Shown one piece after another: positions 1 through 10,884 of a stretch of DNA of 64,000 nucleotides. Origin of the DNA: Membranipora membranacea. Lineage: Eukaryota > Bryozoa > Gymnolaemata > Cheilostomatida > Membraniporidae. The notes beneath the pieces are model-generated. The model was not told where the DNA came from. It saw only the letters and a program-made list of their open reading frames with translations, and did not search any database. How positions within the stretch are numbered: the stretch's first letter is position 1; every line of letters starts with the position of its first letter. The stretch lies in the NCBI GenBank assembly GCA_914767715.1, contig OU612067.1:7998001-8062000 (forward strand), read 5' to 3'. A program made the translations under genes and the position numbers.

Positions 1-172
1 GCTAGGCCACAACATCTGCGCAAGGTTGCTCTCTGTTTGCAGGCAGGACGGAGCACACCTGGGGACCAACCAAACCCCAGTAGTTGATGGACTGCAGTCG
101 GATTCAAACTCATGACCCTCAACATTTGCATGCTAAAGGAACGGCGCTCTAACCGATTGAGCCACATCCTAC
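1..172 (-). mobile_element. tRNA-derived SINE, reverse orientation
   Basis: Read on the minus strand, this begins with a tRNA-like head: an A-box-like GTGGCTCAATCGGTTAGAG (about 150-170) and a B-box-like GAGTTTGAATCC (about 108-120). A body follows with CTGCAGTC, a stretch about one ACTACTGGG, GTGCTCCG, CCTGCCTGCAAAC and GAGAGCAAC. The same body occurs at about 19990-20100 (+) and 49732-49865 (+), so this is a dispersed family. The cloverleaf does not fold well and there is no credible anticodon stem, so it is a SINE rather than a functional tRNA. The window edge may cut its tail. Confidence 0.7.
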
Positions 173-195
173 TCTGAGAGCCCATAATGCATGAT

Positions 196-279
196 GTACC
201 TACACCTACATACTTTGTCTGCTGTACCTACACCTACTTACTTTGTCTGCTGTACCTACACCTACTTACTTTGTCTATC
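196..279. repeat. 28-bp tandem repeat, 3 copies
   Basis: Three head-to-tail copies of a 28-bp unit starting GTACCTACACCTACTTACTT. Copy 1 differs from copy 2 by one base; copy 3 diverges in its last bases. It lies next to the SINE. No function is inferred. Confidence 0.85.
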
Positions 280-2600
280 CTTCTCATATTTGTTATACTC
301 GATATAGGCATCCTGAAAACCGAGGCCTCTCAATCTCATCTCATCTTGGAATTCTGATAGTGGCTTGTAAACAATCTCTACAGGCTGCAACGATTAAACA
401 TGTGTGAAGAAGAAGCAAGGTCCAACCATGCTTTGTTGGATATTACATGAGCACCCCCAGCAAAAAAAGGCAAACTATTAGTTAGTCAGCATTACGATCG
501 CCATTAGCAATATGGTGTGAAATGGTCAAATTTACAAATCTCTTCTGTACCCTAGGCTTGTGGAAATTTAATTTTGAGCATTGTTTTATCAAAACGCTTG
601 AGCTTAGTTGCTGTTTAATGAGTAAAAATAAATGTCTGATATGCACAGGCTTATGGATCTCCTCTATTTGTGTGTTCCCGTCAACAATCAGTTTAGATTG
701 GTCCTTGTTATTACCAATTTATTGATTTAAATTCCGCTTAGGTTATGATCCTAAACTGAAAATTTGACCAAAATAAATATAAAAATCACACTTTCTTTTG
801 CGGCAGTACCATGATCAGGGTTTGGTCTATCTGTCAGCAGTGTGGGCCTACCTTGATGTTGAGCATATCACACGACTCCAGAGAACGTGGGCTGGTGAGC
901 ACATATTTGCTACCCGCAAACTCCTCCTCTTCAAAATTGTATAAATTTAATTCCAGATGATCCATTTTTTTTAGTATCCCTCTTATTGCAGCATTGTGTT
1001 GTATCTTTATTCTTTACCTGAAAAAGAGCCGTTGTCGTTTATTATGTTTTGAATTGATTTTGTGTTTACTATGAGATGATCTACCGGTAACAAGGACTAC
1101 ATGACCCCAGGAACAGAGAAGAAGTAGTAAGATAAGTCCTCTTGCCTACCAACCAAATGAAGAGGAGTTTGGCAACTGTCTTACTTGTCAGTCAAAGACT
1201 CTGTGAATGATAATGTGGGATATGATCCTAGGACGAGAATATATTATGATTAAATAAATACTATGCTCAGGATCTTAACTCCTTGCTCAAAACTGCCCGC
1301 ACAATTATAAATGGCAACAGTCAATCGACTGACAACAATTTAATACGTGAGAAAAACATACAAAATACAACAAAATTTAGTTGTTTTATTCCAATAATAA
1401 TATATCGGGAGAATTATTAGGCATACCAGCTGTACTTGGACATGGTTTCAATTTTAAAGTGAGTCACTCTCTGCATAGTAAATAATTCACTTTTCAGATT
1501 ATTACAATCATCTTCCTTAAAGTTTTGAATCGAAAATTATTACCGAACCACAGTTAATAAAAAACAATAAATAATGTCAAACTTTGATAAAAATGTACTG
1601 ACAAACCAAGGAGTAACTACTTGCATCAAACTAACATAACTAAAACTAACTAACTAAACTTTCAACCATGTGCGCCGTCTATGTGTATGTTATTGACAGG
1701 GCAGCCAACTATTTTTTTTGAAAAAGAGTAGATTCTGTTGGAGATCTTAAATGGCTTGACGGTTATACAGGGTAGCAGACCCATGGCAAGCGGGGATGGT
1801 ACGGGAGGGGCATCAGGGCTTCCTGCTGCTGTGCTAGGTCTTGGGACGGGACGCTCCCTGAAAATTTGTTTACGGTGAGACTCTAAAATAAAGGGCTGTG
1901 GAGTTTACCTGAAGCCATAACAAAGAACAAAACATATAAGACAAGAGTGACATTTGGTTGTCATAGTTAATGATTATCACAGCTTGAATATATGGATGGA
2001 TTGGATATGTATTGATTTGAATGATGTGAATGGGGATGGTTATTACGAATAACTTCTGTAATAGGCAAGAGTTCAAACTTAAGAAAGAGTGTATGAACAT
2101 ACTTTTTGAGAAAAAGCAGAAGAGGAGAGAAATGAATCGGGCAAAGTGTAGAGTTGGCAGCCCTGGTTATTGTGTGTACAACAAACAAACAAACCTTTTT
2201 GTGAAGGAGCTGCTAGACAGACTGCATGATGTTGTGATCCATTTGCTTTTGTTAGAGTAGACAATGGTTCATGTAGCTTTCTGCAAGGGCATTGCTATCT
2301 GAAAGTTTCCAAGTATTTGCACTCTCTCAGATAAAGTGCACAGTGGAAGGAGACACTCACTCACTGACTCATGTTTGGCAAACAGAGAACAAATTTTAAA
2401 ATGACATTTGAACTAAGCGTTCAAATGGATGTATGAAAATAAGAGAACTTGGTACCCAATTTTCAACAGTTTTGGGGTTTGATAAATATGCCCAACCTTT
2501 CACACAATGCAACAAGATCACAGCCTACAGTTTTGAAAGAAGCTTCTGATTTGTGATTTGATTGGTTTGATCTGAGGTTAGTAACCAATCAGGTCTCTTT
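280..2600. other. Intergenic DNA upstream of eIF4B, no gene seen
   Basis: Only short open frames with no recognisable motif or splice-site support are present. Several AT-rich stretches occur. Proximal promoter elements of the downstream eIF4B gene may lie in the last few hundred bases, but no clear CpG-rich or Inr-like block was identified. Confidence 0.5.
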
Positions 2601-2618
2601 AATCTTTCAGGTCACAAC

Positions 2619-2673
2619 CATATAATCCGGATACACACGCTTCATGTCTCGTGTTCAACATGGCAGCAACTGA
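2619..2673 (+). promoter_or_regulatory. eIF4B leader: TATA-like box and overlapping upstream ORF
   Basis: A TATA-like TATAATCC lies at 2621-2628, only about 40 bases before the eIF4B start at 2660. An upstream ATG at 2644 opens a nine-codon frame ending at TGA 2671-2673; it overlaps the eIF4B start out of frame. If the cap site lies 5' of 2644, ribosomes would meet this uORF first. If transcription starts at the usual distance from the TATA-like box (about 2650), the uORF would be excluded. The transcript start is unknown. Confidence 0.35.
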
Positions 2674-5600
2674 ATCTAAAAAAGGAAAGAAAAAGAAAGG
2701 ACAAAAGGTAAACCTAAGTGACTTTTTAGCTGGTGGATCATCAGGACCACAAGATGGCAAACAAGTGGTTACTCTTAGATCAACATCATGGGCAGATACT
2801 ATGGATGAATTTGATGGTGAAGATGAGTTCGCCCAACCTGCTCAACAAATAGCTTTGCCGACAGCTCCTCGAGCCGCTCGACAAGAGATAGATTTAAGTC
2901 AGATACCTGACAAACCTCCGTTTACTGCCTATGTAGGAAACCTTTCTTATGATGTTGATGAGGAAGGGCTTGAAAAGTTCTTCAGTAACTTGAAAGTCAA
3001 TGAAGTCAGGCTTGTAAGAGAAGCAGGAAGAATGAAAGGATACGGTTATGTTGAATTTGGTGACAAGCAATCATTAGTGGAAGCATTAGGATTAGATGGA
3101 GAGACATTTCTCATGCGTAAAATCAAAGTGGACTTTGCAACCCAATCAAGTAGAGATAAGGATGGAGGATTTGGTAAAGACGGTGAAGGAAGACGAGGTA
3201 ACCAGATCAGCGGTGAAGGAGATGCGGATGATGACTGGAGAGGAAGCGCTGCCACCCGAGCTTCTACAGATACTTCATCGTTCGGTAAAGGATAAATTAG
3301 ATATATTATTGGCTTTCACTTATTACCTTCCTCAAGGCTATTCACTTTGAAAGAGAATAGCTTTGAGGAAGGAAGTAAATGAATTGACTTTGTTGTCCTG
3401 CTGGGAAAATTTCCATTGGTGTAGGCCTATATTTGCTTCTTTCTCTTACTACATATATATATATATGTATATAAAACCCTTCAAATGATTGGCGAAATTC
3501 AGCTGCCGCGCACCATCCTTTGGACCACGGTGTTAGAACATTGTAAATTAGTAAATTGCAGGTGTCATTTTGATTTATTTCCAAAAGAAACTGAACGCTG
3601 GGCGTAGCAATTCTTGCTAACTCTAAGGTCATCATTTTGATTGTCATGATGAAGACTTTTTAAGAGTGATCAAAGTTGACTGAAAGCAACAAACATAGAT
3701 GTCATTGTTGATCTTCTTTGTTTGACAGGTGGACGAAGTGGAGGATATGAAAGAGGGGGTTATGATAGAGACAGAGGTGGTGGTGGATTTGATAGAGACC
3801 GAGGTGGTGGCTATGATAGAGACAACAGGGGCGGCGGCTTTGATAGAGATAGGGGATATGGTGGTGGAAGTAGAAGCTACGGGTTTGACGAGAGGGATGG
3901 AGGCAGACCTAGAGATAGAAATGAGGGTGTCAGTGAGAGTGAATCTGCTGGTAGCTGGAGCAGAGGACCACCCAGGTAAGCTACAAATCGAAACAGATTA
4001 CGAAGCGCCTCGTTTCTATGATCAGCTGGAGGGTAGTATGTTAATTCAGATAATATGGTACATTTGTGTGAAATTAAATTGTTTTATAAACTTTAGGTGC
4101 GAGGTAGGCATGATGAGTTGAGTTAGAATGACAAGCTTTTTAATGAGAAGCTAGATTATGTTTTTACCTAAAACTTCTAGTACAGTTATTTTTGCCCCTT
4201 ACACGATCTTGTAATTTTAACCAAATTTCCTGCGGAAGGCAATAGATCATCTTAGAATAAGCTGGTGTCATCAAACTCTCAAATTCCTTTCAGCAATACC
4301 TATTACAATAGGAACATCATGATCGAGTGTGGGCCAGGAGTTTATTGCAATCTTCAACCAGGATGATTAGTCTTTGTATACATGACCTTTTAATTATAAT
4401 TATAATACTATATTTTACAAATTCGGTGTATAAAATGGATTTATTTTTCTATGTGTGACATTATAAAGAACGACTAATGCAGTTCGAATAATTTTTCAAT
4501 GTAACTCATGCAACTGAACGTGATTGATATTGCTGGAAGCTTTTGGGAATGGGCCACAAAAATTTGGCTGTTTAATTTTGTAGCTATGAATGGAAAATAA
4601 ATCAGTGTAGATTAAGTTTCAGGATCTTTGTAAAGGAAAGTTTGCGCACTTGGAAATAGGATATGGTTGACATGATTTAGGTCTTACTATAAATAACAGG
4701 ACATGAATAAGCTTTTTATCACTTCCTTGCTTGAGGTTATTAGCCTGAGGTTATTAATAGAATACTCTATTATTATACAGGGGTAGCAGTGGTAGCGGTG
4801 GAGGCTACAATGAGGATAGAAATGGATATGGCTCTAGCTCTAGAAGAGATGATGACTATGGCTCAAGAAGAGGTGGATACGGCGATCGAGATAGAGACCG
4901 AGATTACGGAAGGTATGCTACGGACTGCTGGGGTACACCATATATAATCTCCGTTTGTTGTTACATCCTTGGTCGAATCGCAATTGTCATGCTCAGGGTT
5001 TTGTTCATTGGTACTGTGGTATTTATTATAAATGGTGATGGGCACTTCCCTACTAAACCCCTAGAGCCAAATGGGTTATGGTTAAAATCATAAGTCAATG
5101 CATTGATCTACTACATTGTATTGAACACAAAATCTGTAAGGACCTAGTCAGCTTGAGCCGATAACTTCAAGCTAATCTTGTATTTAACTTGCAGACGTGA
5201 TGGGGGTGGACGAGAGTCTTACAACAGACCATCTGAACCATCCGGACCGCCTAAAGAGAGACAACGACTTCAGCTTGCTCCAAGATCTAAACCTGCTGAG
5301 GGTGAGGAGAAACCAGCCTCATCTGCTCCTTCAGTATTCGGTGAGTAGATTGATTTTTTTCAGGGCATTATGTGACCCATCCTCTAATGCTTGGTTGTGC
5401 TGGATTAGTTTCTTGTTGTGAGAGGGATTCAACTATATAATAACTTTCGTAATCGTTAGGGCCACTGAACTGCTTGTTCGTCCGGTAGCATGTGGGTAGA
5501 GAGTGTATTGAGGTTTGGCTGTGATATACGCTGGTGTCACAAAGTTGTTCCATTTCCCTCTCTTTTGTATGTGTATGTCCCGATATGAGAATTATGTCAT

Positions 5601-7662
5601 ACATATAAGAACCCCATTGAGAATTTCCTGTTGATGATGGAGCCTTGTAGTAAAACGTGGTCGAATACCACAACATTCTGATCATGGTTGTGATTAAAAT
5701 GTGGAAAATGCTGTTAGGGTAAATAACTGGCATGCGTATTGTGCATTCCGAGCAACAGCAGATAGTGTCATCCTGATCCATGGGAGTGGGCAATAAATGG
5801 ACTGTCAAAGATAAATTATGTGATATTTGTTTGCAGGGAGTGCTAAGCCTGTAGATACATCAGCCAGAGAGCGACAGATTGAGGAAAGGCTACAGAGGGG
5901 TAATCAAGGAGGTAATAGAGATAGGTCTGATAGAGACAGGGGCGGAGACAGAGGGGGCTCATCATTCACTTCAAGAGATATCAGACAAAATGTGGAGAGA
6001 AGGGTAAGAATGAATTTTTTGTTCGGTAAATCATGGCATGAATTTTGTACATAAGATCATTCTGATATCTTTAATATATTCACAATGGTAAACAGACACA
6101 GTTTTGCTGTAGGGCTAGGAGTGGCAAAACCAGTCAGGAACAGGGTTATGGGAACCATTAATTGATTTTGCTAGCTGCCGAAAAATGTTTTACCATGTTG
6201 CTTGGCTGAATCATACACAATAAAATAGGCCATAGTTGAAATTGTTAAAGATTATCCCTCAATTGTGCTACAAAAGATGATGGAAGATAATTGAAGAAGA
6301 TAATCCCTAATTGATCTCATTTCAGGTCTACACCAACCACACATCAGAGGGAAATGACGACTCCAATAGGAGAGACACTGAGAAACCTGCAGCCACTGAA
6401 AATCCCCCTGTAAAGAAAGCTTCATCAGCATCTATATTTGGCAGCGCTAAGCCAGTTGACACCACAGCAAGAGAAAGAGAGATTGAGGAGAAATTACGAA
6501 AGGAGGGCGGTGATCGAGGTGGGTGCTACAGTACTATTACTATATTATTAAATGTTACTATATTGGCTGGTTGGAAAATGTTTCACTAACTCAGTTACAA
6601 AATAGAGTCTGGAAAACATGGGTTAATGTAGATCAATTTTGGGATGTATGAACCACCTGCTGGTATCGGAATGGGTATTATTGTATTAGAAATTTCATTT
6701 TCTCAGATTTCAGTCATCTCATTGTAAGAATATATTATTGTGAGTTATTCTTGAACACCTTGTATTAGTATTATCAAAACCAGTTGCAGTCTTTCTAGAA
6801 GAAATCCACTGTCCCATTAACTCTTGTATATATTTATTATATTTTATCTTTTATTTTCCAGGCTCATCACACAGGCCATCTAATAACCGAGACGCTCCAA
6901 GCAGAGACCAGTCACGTCAGAGTGCCTGGAGCAGAGGACCACCTAGAGGTAAGGGTTGTCTGTAATCTTGTCTCAAATCTGCCTCTTTTTTAAGTTAGTC
7001 ATGATAATAGGGTGGGTCTAATTGCCTGTGATAGATATAAACATACAAAATATATACAAAACTCTAGAGTATGTTGTTTCAATCACATTTTATACCAAAA
7101 GGGTTTTACACTAGTATAAGGTGAAGTTTTCAGATAAGTGAGCATCTCTATTTTATTAATGTAACCTCGAAGCATCAAAAAATGAGATCAAAAAGTAGAG
7201 AAATGGTTTAAGATTTTTTATGGTAACCTCAAGTTTGGTCGCTCAATTTGCTTTACGCCAATCATTAAAATACAAATAGTTTTTTTGTCAGATGATAATA
7301 AATTACGTGGAGAGGTAATCAGTTCTTAGCGATTGCGTTTCCCTTCCAAAGAGAGGACAACTAGCTTTATGATTAATGGTAGTGTAATTATTTGGAGATC
7401 ATTCTTTCCAGGACAGTTTAAACAACGATGGAGTTCGTTGGTTTGAAAGGCTTATATTACTTTGAATATCTGTTTATATTTTGCTAACATAATATTTGCA
7501 GAAGAAAGAGGCAGCGGTGGTGGCAGACATGAACGCAAAGAGAAACCACTTCCTAAGTCTATAGATGAGATGCCTCAGTACAATGAGGACAGAGCCGTCG
7601 ATATATCAGATGGTAACAAGTTTGCTGGGCTAGTAGAGAGCGGTGACGAAGGATCTGATTAA
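2660..7662 (+). CDS. EIF4B: Eukaryotic translation initiation factor 4B (nine exons)
   Basis: Exons by splice sites and phase: 2660-3284, 3729-3975, 4781-4912, 5195-5340, 5837-6003, 6326-6518, 6862-6948, 7502-7662; one reading frame of 585 codons plus stop results (eight coding segments; any further exon would be UTR). eIF4B binds RNA and stimulates the eIF4A helicase when the small ribosomal subunit loads on mRNA. Residues 17-23 (VNLSDFL) and SWAD at 43-46 match the family N-terminus. The RRM spans about 86-162 with RNP2 AYVGNL (90-95) and RNP1 KGYGYVEF (126-133). A Gly/Arg/Asp/Tyr-rich DRYG-type region follows in segments 2-3, then RLQLAPRSKP, then FGSAKPVDTSARERQIEERL, and the conserved C-terminal NKFAGL. 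Length is close to vertebrate eIF4B (about 611). The ATG at 2660 has the context AACATGG. Oddity: the SAKPVDT motif occurs twice. Confidence 0.93.
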
Positions 7663-7859
7663 AAAAAGGCAGCGAAAACTGATTACCGAACTTTCCAAAG
7701 AACTGATCATATTCCGAGCTTCAGCAAGCGTGTGTGTAAGGAGTCGGCTCAGAGTTTTGCATTGCTCTGTGAGCAAATGATTGGACTTTACATGATGCAA
7801 ATATCTCCAAATCCTAGGTGTAGTATTATTAGTGTGTATTAACAGATCATTCATAGTTA

Positions 7860-8182
7860 ATTAAAAATTATTGGGTCAGTCATCATCCGTGGTTAATATT
7901 TATTGCTTTTATGTAAAATGGCTATTGGATGTGAAAATGAATTCCAGCGCTCTAGCTCAGCTCACATGGTGTGCAGCATCATGAAAATGTCAAACTCTCA
8001 ATTCATTATTAGTCCAAATGATTTTTAAAATTTATCAACATCATTACTGAGGCATGTTTTCATAACTGAACCTTGAGCTGCTTTTTTTACAAATGCTCAT
8101 CTTTCAGTATCGCCTATATTACAGCAATTCACTATGATAGCTCTTGAAATAATGATTCCATTTGACATATTATTACAATAAA
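7860..8182 (+). other. eIF4B 3' end: candidate poly(A) signals
   Basis: ATTAAA at 7860-7865 and AATAAA at 8177-8182 are the plus-strand candidate polyadenylation signals after the eIF4B stop at 7662. On the minus strand, AATAAA (plus TTTATT at 7899-7904) could serve the convergent microprotein gene ending at 8280. If the distal plus signal is used, the two transcripts would overlap or nearly so. Confidence 0.4.
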
Positions 8183-8279
8183 TAAGCATAAAAATAATCT
8201 AAAAACAAGATCTCAAACACTCCGGAGTCTGCTTCTGGCATCTTCTCAAATTCATCTTAAGAGAGCTGGATTGCTTTTG

Positions 8280-9542
8280 TCAAGGTTCTTCGTGCTTTTT
8301 CTGTGTTTTCCTCAGATAGTCCTCCATTTCAGTTTTGGTTTTTTGATATTGTCTTTGCTTATGACCAGGATAGGCTAGTGCCACAACGCTAAACGCTACC
8401 AGAGAGAGACCTCCAATATACATTCTCCTCATGGTCATATACTTCATCTTTAAGCTGTTGCTGAAATGAAAAAGAGAGAATTACTTATTGCCAATGTTTA
8501 ACAATAGCAATACATATGCCTGTGGCTAGTTTCATTCATGTAAGATGCTGGCGACATATGTAGAAACAGATCTTATGAAATTGTGACATTCCGTCCCCCC
8601 CTACTGCCATGCTGTTTTTTAACTCATTAGAAACCAAGGATCGATTTGAGAGAAAGTTCACATCAATTTTGAGGTACTAATTTATGAATTTTAACAAGAT
8701 TGCATACTGTATAGGATACAGCCTCTACAATGACCTGCCAAAGAAGTGGATTTTCCTTTGATGAATTGCCCGTTTTATCGCCCACCAATCGATATGAAAG
8801 GTGAAATTACTATCAGTGCAGATGGAGCAAACCTATCATATCATACTTGCTTCAAAAATAGAAGGAATGTTTCGAGGGTCTTCATTATATGCTAATATAT
8901 GTGAGAATATTATCACACTATACGACTTTCTCGTACATATAAAGCCTCAATGTTATACATGTTTGAAAACTGCCTTGTGCTGAAATGTATGTAGTAGGAG
9001 GCATACGAGTTTAAAGTTAAATTGAGGAACATCCTGAATTGGTCAATCAACATTTCCAAGTCATGGGAGCGAGCCAAGAGCATGTTGTAGTGAGCTTTAT
9101 GCGGAGCAGGTGTCGTCTTTCGCTGTTAATCAGGGAAGATTTTCTGATAAGGCACTTCAAAATTGCATGGAGGGTTTGTGTACTGCAGTAAGGGCTGTCA
9201 TGAGAAGCTAAGAGTTCGATAATTGAGGAGGTCTCCAGAATGTTAATGTTGGCCTTCCCAAGATGCTTTGCGTTAACACTACTCTAGACTCTTGCAGTGT
9301 TTCCCAGTATACCTCAGTCCTGTGGGTATCTTGTGTTTCATAGGCTTACCTATTGGCATATTTGCGCCATCTGACCACAGGTTGTGTTGATTATGAGCAA
9401 ACTCACTCCTAGAGTAAGAGAACATTGATGCGGATACAGAAGAGAAGAGTCTTATCACAGAATCTGTAGGACACTTGAGTATATGATCTATATCGACTTA
9501 CACTGGCTCTGGGTGCGCTGGGCGATGTGTGTAAGCTATCAT
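8280..9542 (-). CDS. Two-exon single-pass membrane microprotein (73 aa), family unknown
   Basis: Exon 1 is 9542-9502: ATG at 9542, an in-frame TAG four codons upstream, ending at a strong GTAAGT donor. Exon 2 is 8460-8280, preceded by a good TTTCATTTCAG acceptor. The phase-2 join is in frame and gives 73 residues. The protein has a basic segment (KMKYMTMRRMY, about 18-28), a hydrophobic helix (IGGLSLVAFSVVALAY, about 29-44), then a highly charged tail rich in K, Q, E ending HEEP. Size and plan (basic, one transmembrane helix, coiled-coil-like tail) are those of small inner-mitochondrial-membrane proteins such as respiratory-complex subunits or assembly factors, but no family motif was recognised. 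It lies tail-to-tail with eIF4B. An internal start at Met 19 (8447) is an alternative if exon 1 is not real. Confidence 0.45.
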
Positions 9543-9769
9543 ATAATATGTCTAGTATTGTCATTTATTGTGTAGAATGGTTGAATCCTCTACCAGTCAT
9601 GAGAATCAACATGTAGATCTTACATACATGACACACACATACTACACAATTTTATTAACATGCATGAATTGCAAGCTTAAAGGGTCTAAAGCTTGGACAT
9701 TTGGGACTTGCAAGCATCATGTATTTGTATATTGCATATGTATTGTATATGTATCAGTTAAATGTTTCC
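9543..9769. other. Unassigned region upstream of the microprotein gene
   Basis: Short non-coding stretch that would contain the 5' leader or promoter of the minus-strand microprotein gene. No clear motif is seen. Confidence 0.3.
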
Positions 9770-10150
9770 AGGTCTGCAACAATATTTTACACTGAACAGC
9801 TTTAGGCCTAGATGTTTGGGGGCCGGAGAAGCGAGCTGTTAATTGGTAATCCATTCCACTCATGAGCTGTTCTGATAAAGAATGATCTTTGGTGGTGGAC
9901 AGTGTTAAACTGTGGAATAAATTATTGGTCAGGATGCTTATGGCTGGAGATATGTTTGGCGGGTTGTATGGCATCTTGATTGTGTGCAAGTGGTTGTATG
10001 ATGGTACTGGCTAAATATATAGCAAGTCTGCGCTGACATCTGCGTTCTGAGAGAGGTTCAGCCTCTGTAACAGACCATTGGTGCTGGTTGTTCAATCTGA
10101 TCTGGCCTATTTCCAGGATCAGATAAATGTATGCAAGTCCAAGGCCAGAA
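9770..10150 (-). pseudogene. LINE reverse-transcriptase C-terminal remnant
   Basis: On the minus strand the frame reads EPLSERRCQRRLAIYLAS, then after a stop QRSFFIRTAHEWNGLP. This matches the C-terminal tail of non-LTR retrotransposon ORF2 proteins (LxxRRxxxRL ... R...EWNxLP). The same two blocks occur in the LINE at 61.1-61.5 kb (LSQRRDERRLKVF and REWNMLP). At least one in-frame stop and frameshifts are present, so it is a dead 3' fragment. Confidence 0.65.
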
Positions 10151-10159
10151 TTCATTGTG

Positions 10160-10256
10160 GACACCCCACCTGGGTAGGCTGTTGGGGGTGGGTAGGGGAC
10201 CCAGTTTTTACCCAGGCTGTCCCCACACCCACCCAACCCCGACAGCCTGCTCAGGC
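10160..10256. repeat. GC-rich fold-back (inverted repeat)
   Basis: The left arm, CCTGGGTAGGCTGTTGGGGG and onward (about 10168), is complementary to the right arm ending at about 10255, whose reverse complement begins CCTGAGCAGGCTGTCGGGG. Arms are about 35-40 nt with a few mismatches and a short T-rich loop. The arms carry several G3-G5 runs. It stands out from the AT-rich surroundings and may be a small non-autonomous element. Confidence 0.6.
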
Positions 10257-10502
10257 TATGGCCTGGGGGTGGTGGGTAACATGGCCAATCAGGATAGGTG
10301 GTTGGGCTAAGCCAGCATTACTAGTAGCCTCCATTTCAGATGGACTGTTGCCATATATATGTATAGACAGTTTTCTGAACTAAAATTATTTCCCAAACTA
10401 TGTCCATATGAGTTTTCAATGTTGTAGATTCTGAATCAAAAATAGTTTTTATCCTATCATAAGCGGTTTTCAAGATAACCCTCTTTTCAGCAGGTTTTTC
10501 CT

Positions 10503-10880
10503 ATGCGGCATGGGTTAAAACTACCAAACTGGAGAGAGGACAACTCGAAATTGAGGCCTGAATCAGAGCTCAGAAAACTGTCTATTATCAGTACTGTTGT
10601 TAGGATCAATGGTTCAATGGTCTGCTTCTTAATTGTAGTTGACTGGGTCCTTATAACAATATTCTGTAGCGAGATTTGTCTGTAGTTAATGTCCAGTCGT
10701 CATAAAGATCAGTGTAGCGATAGCAGAATTTGGCAGACTGCTGTGGTTGTGGCTGAAGTGCGTTGACCGCGTCTCGCATCCAACCGGCTTTCAGTCCCAG
10801 GGTTCCTAATGATTTGGGATCACTTGGGTAGAGATTAGTACATGTGTATGGTGTGATGTAATAACAGTGCTAACATGGAC
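10503..10880. other. Repeat fragments between fold-back and LINE
   Basis: GAGCTCAG followed by AAACTGTCTAT at about 10569-10590 is shared with about 20095-20113, just downstream of a SINE body, so this is likely a repeat-derived tail. At about 10750-10815 there is a weak tRNA-like stretch (GTGGCTGAAGTGCG ... CAGGGTTCC) that could be a decayed SINE head. No gene is seen. Confidence 0.3.
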
Positions 10881-10884
10881 AGAC

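Noticed and set aside
3729-4121. Alternative 130-codon frame over eIF4B segment 2
   Set aside because: It is a shadow of the Gly/Arg/Asp-rich eIF4B frame, which has family similarity and correct splice phases.
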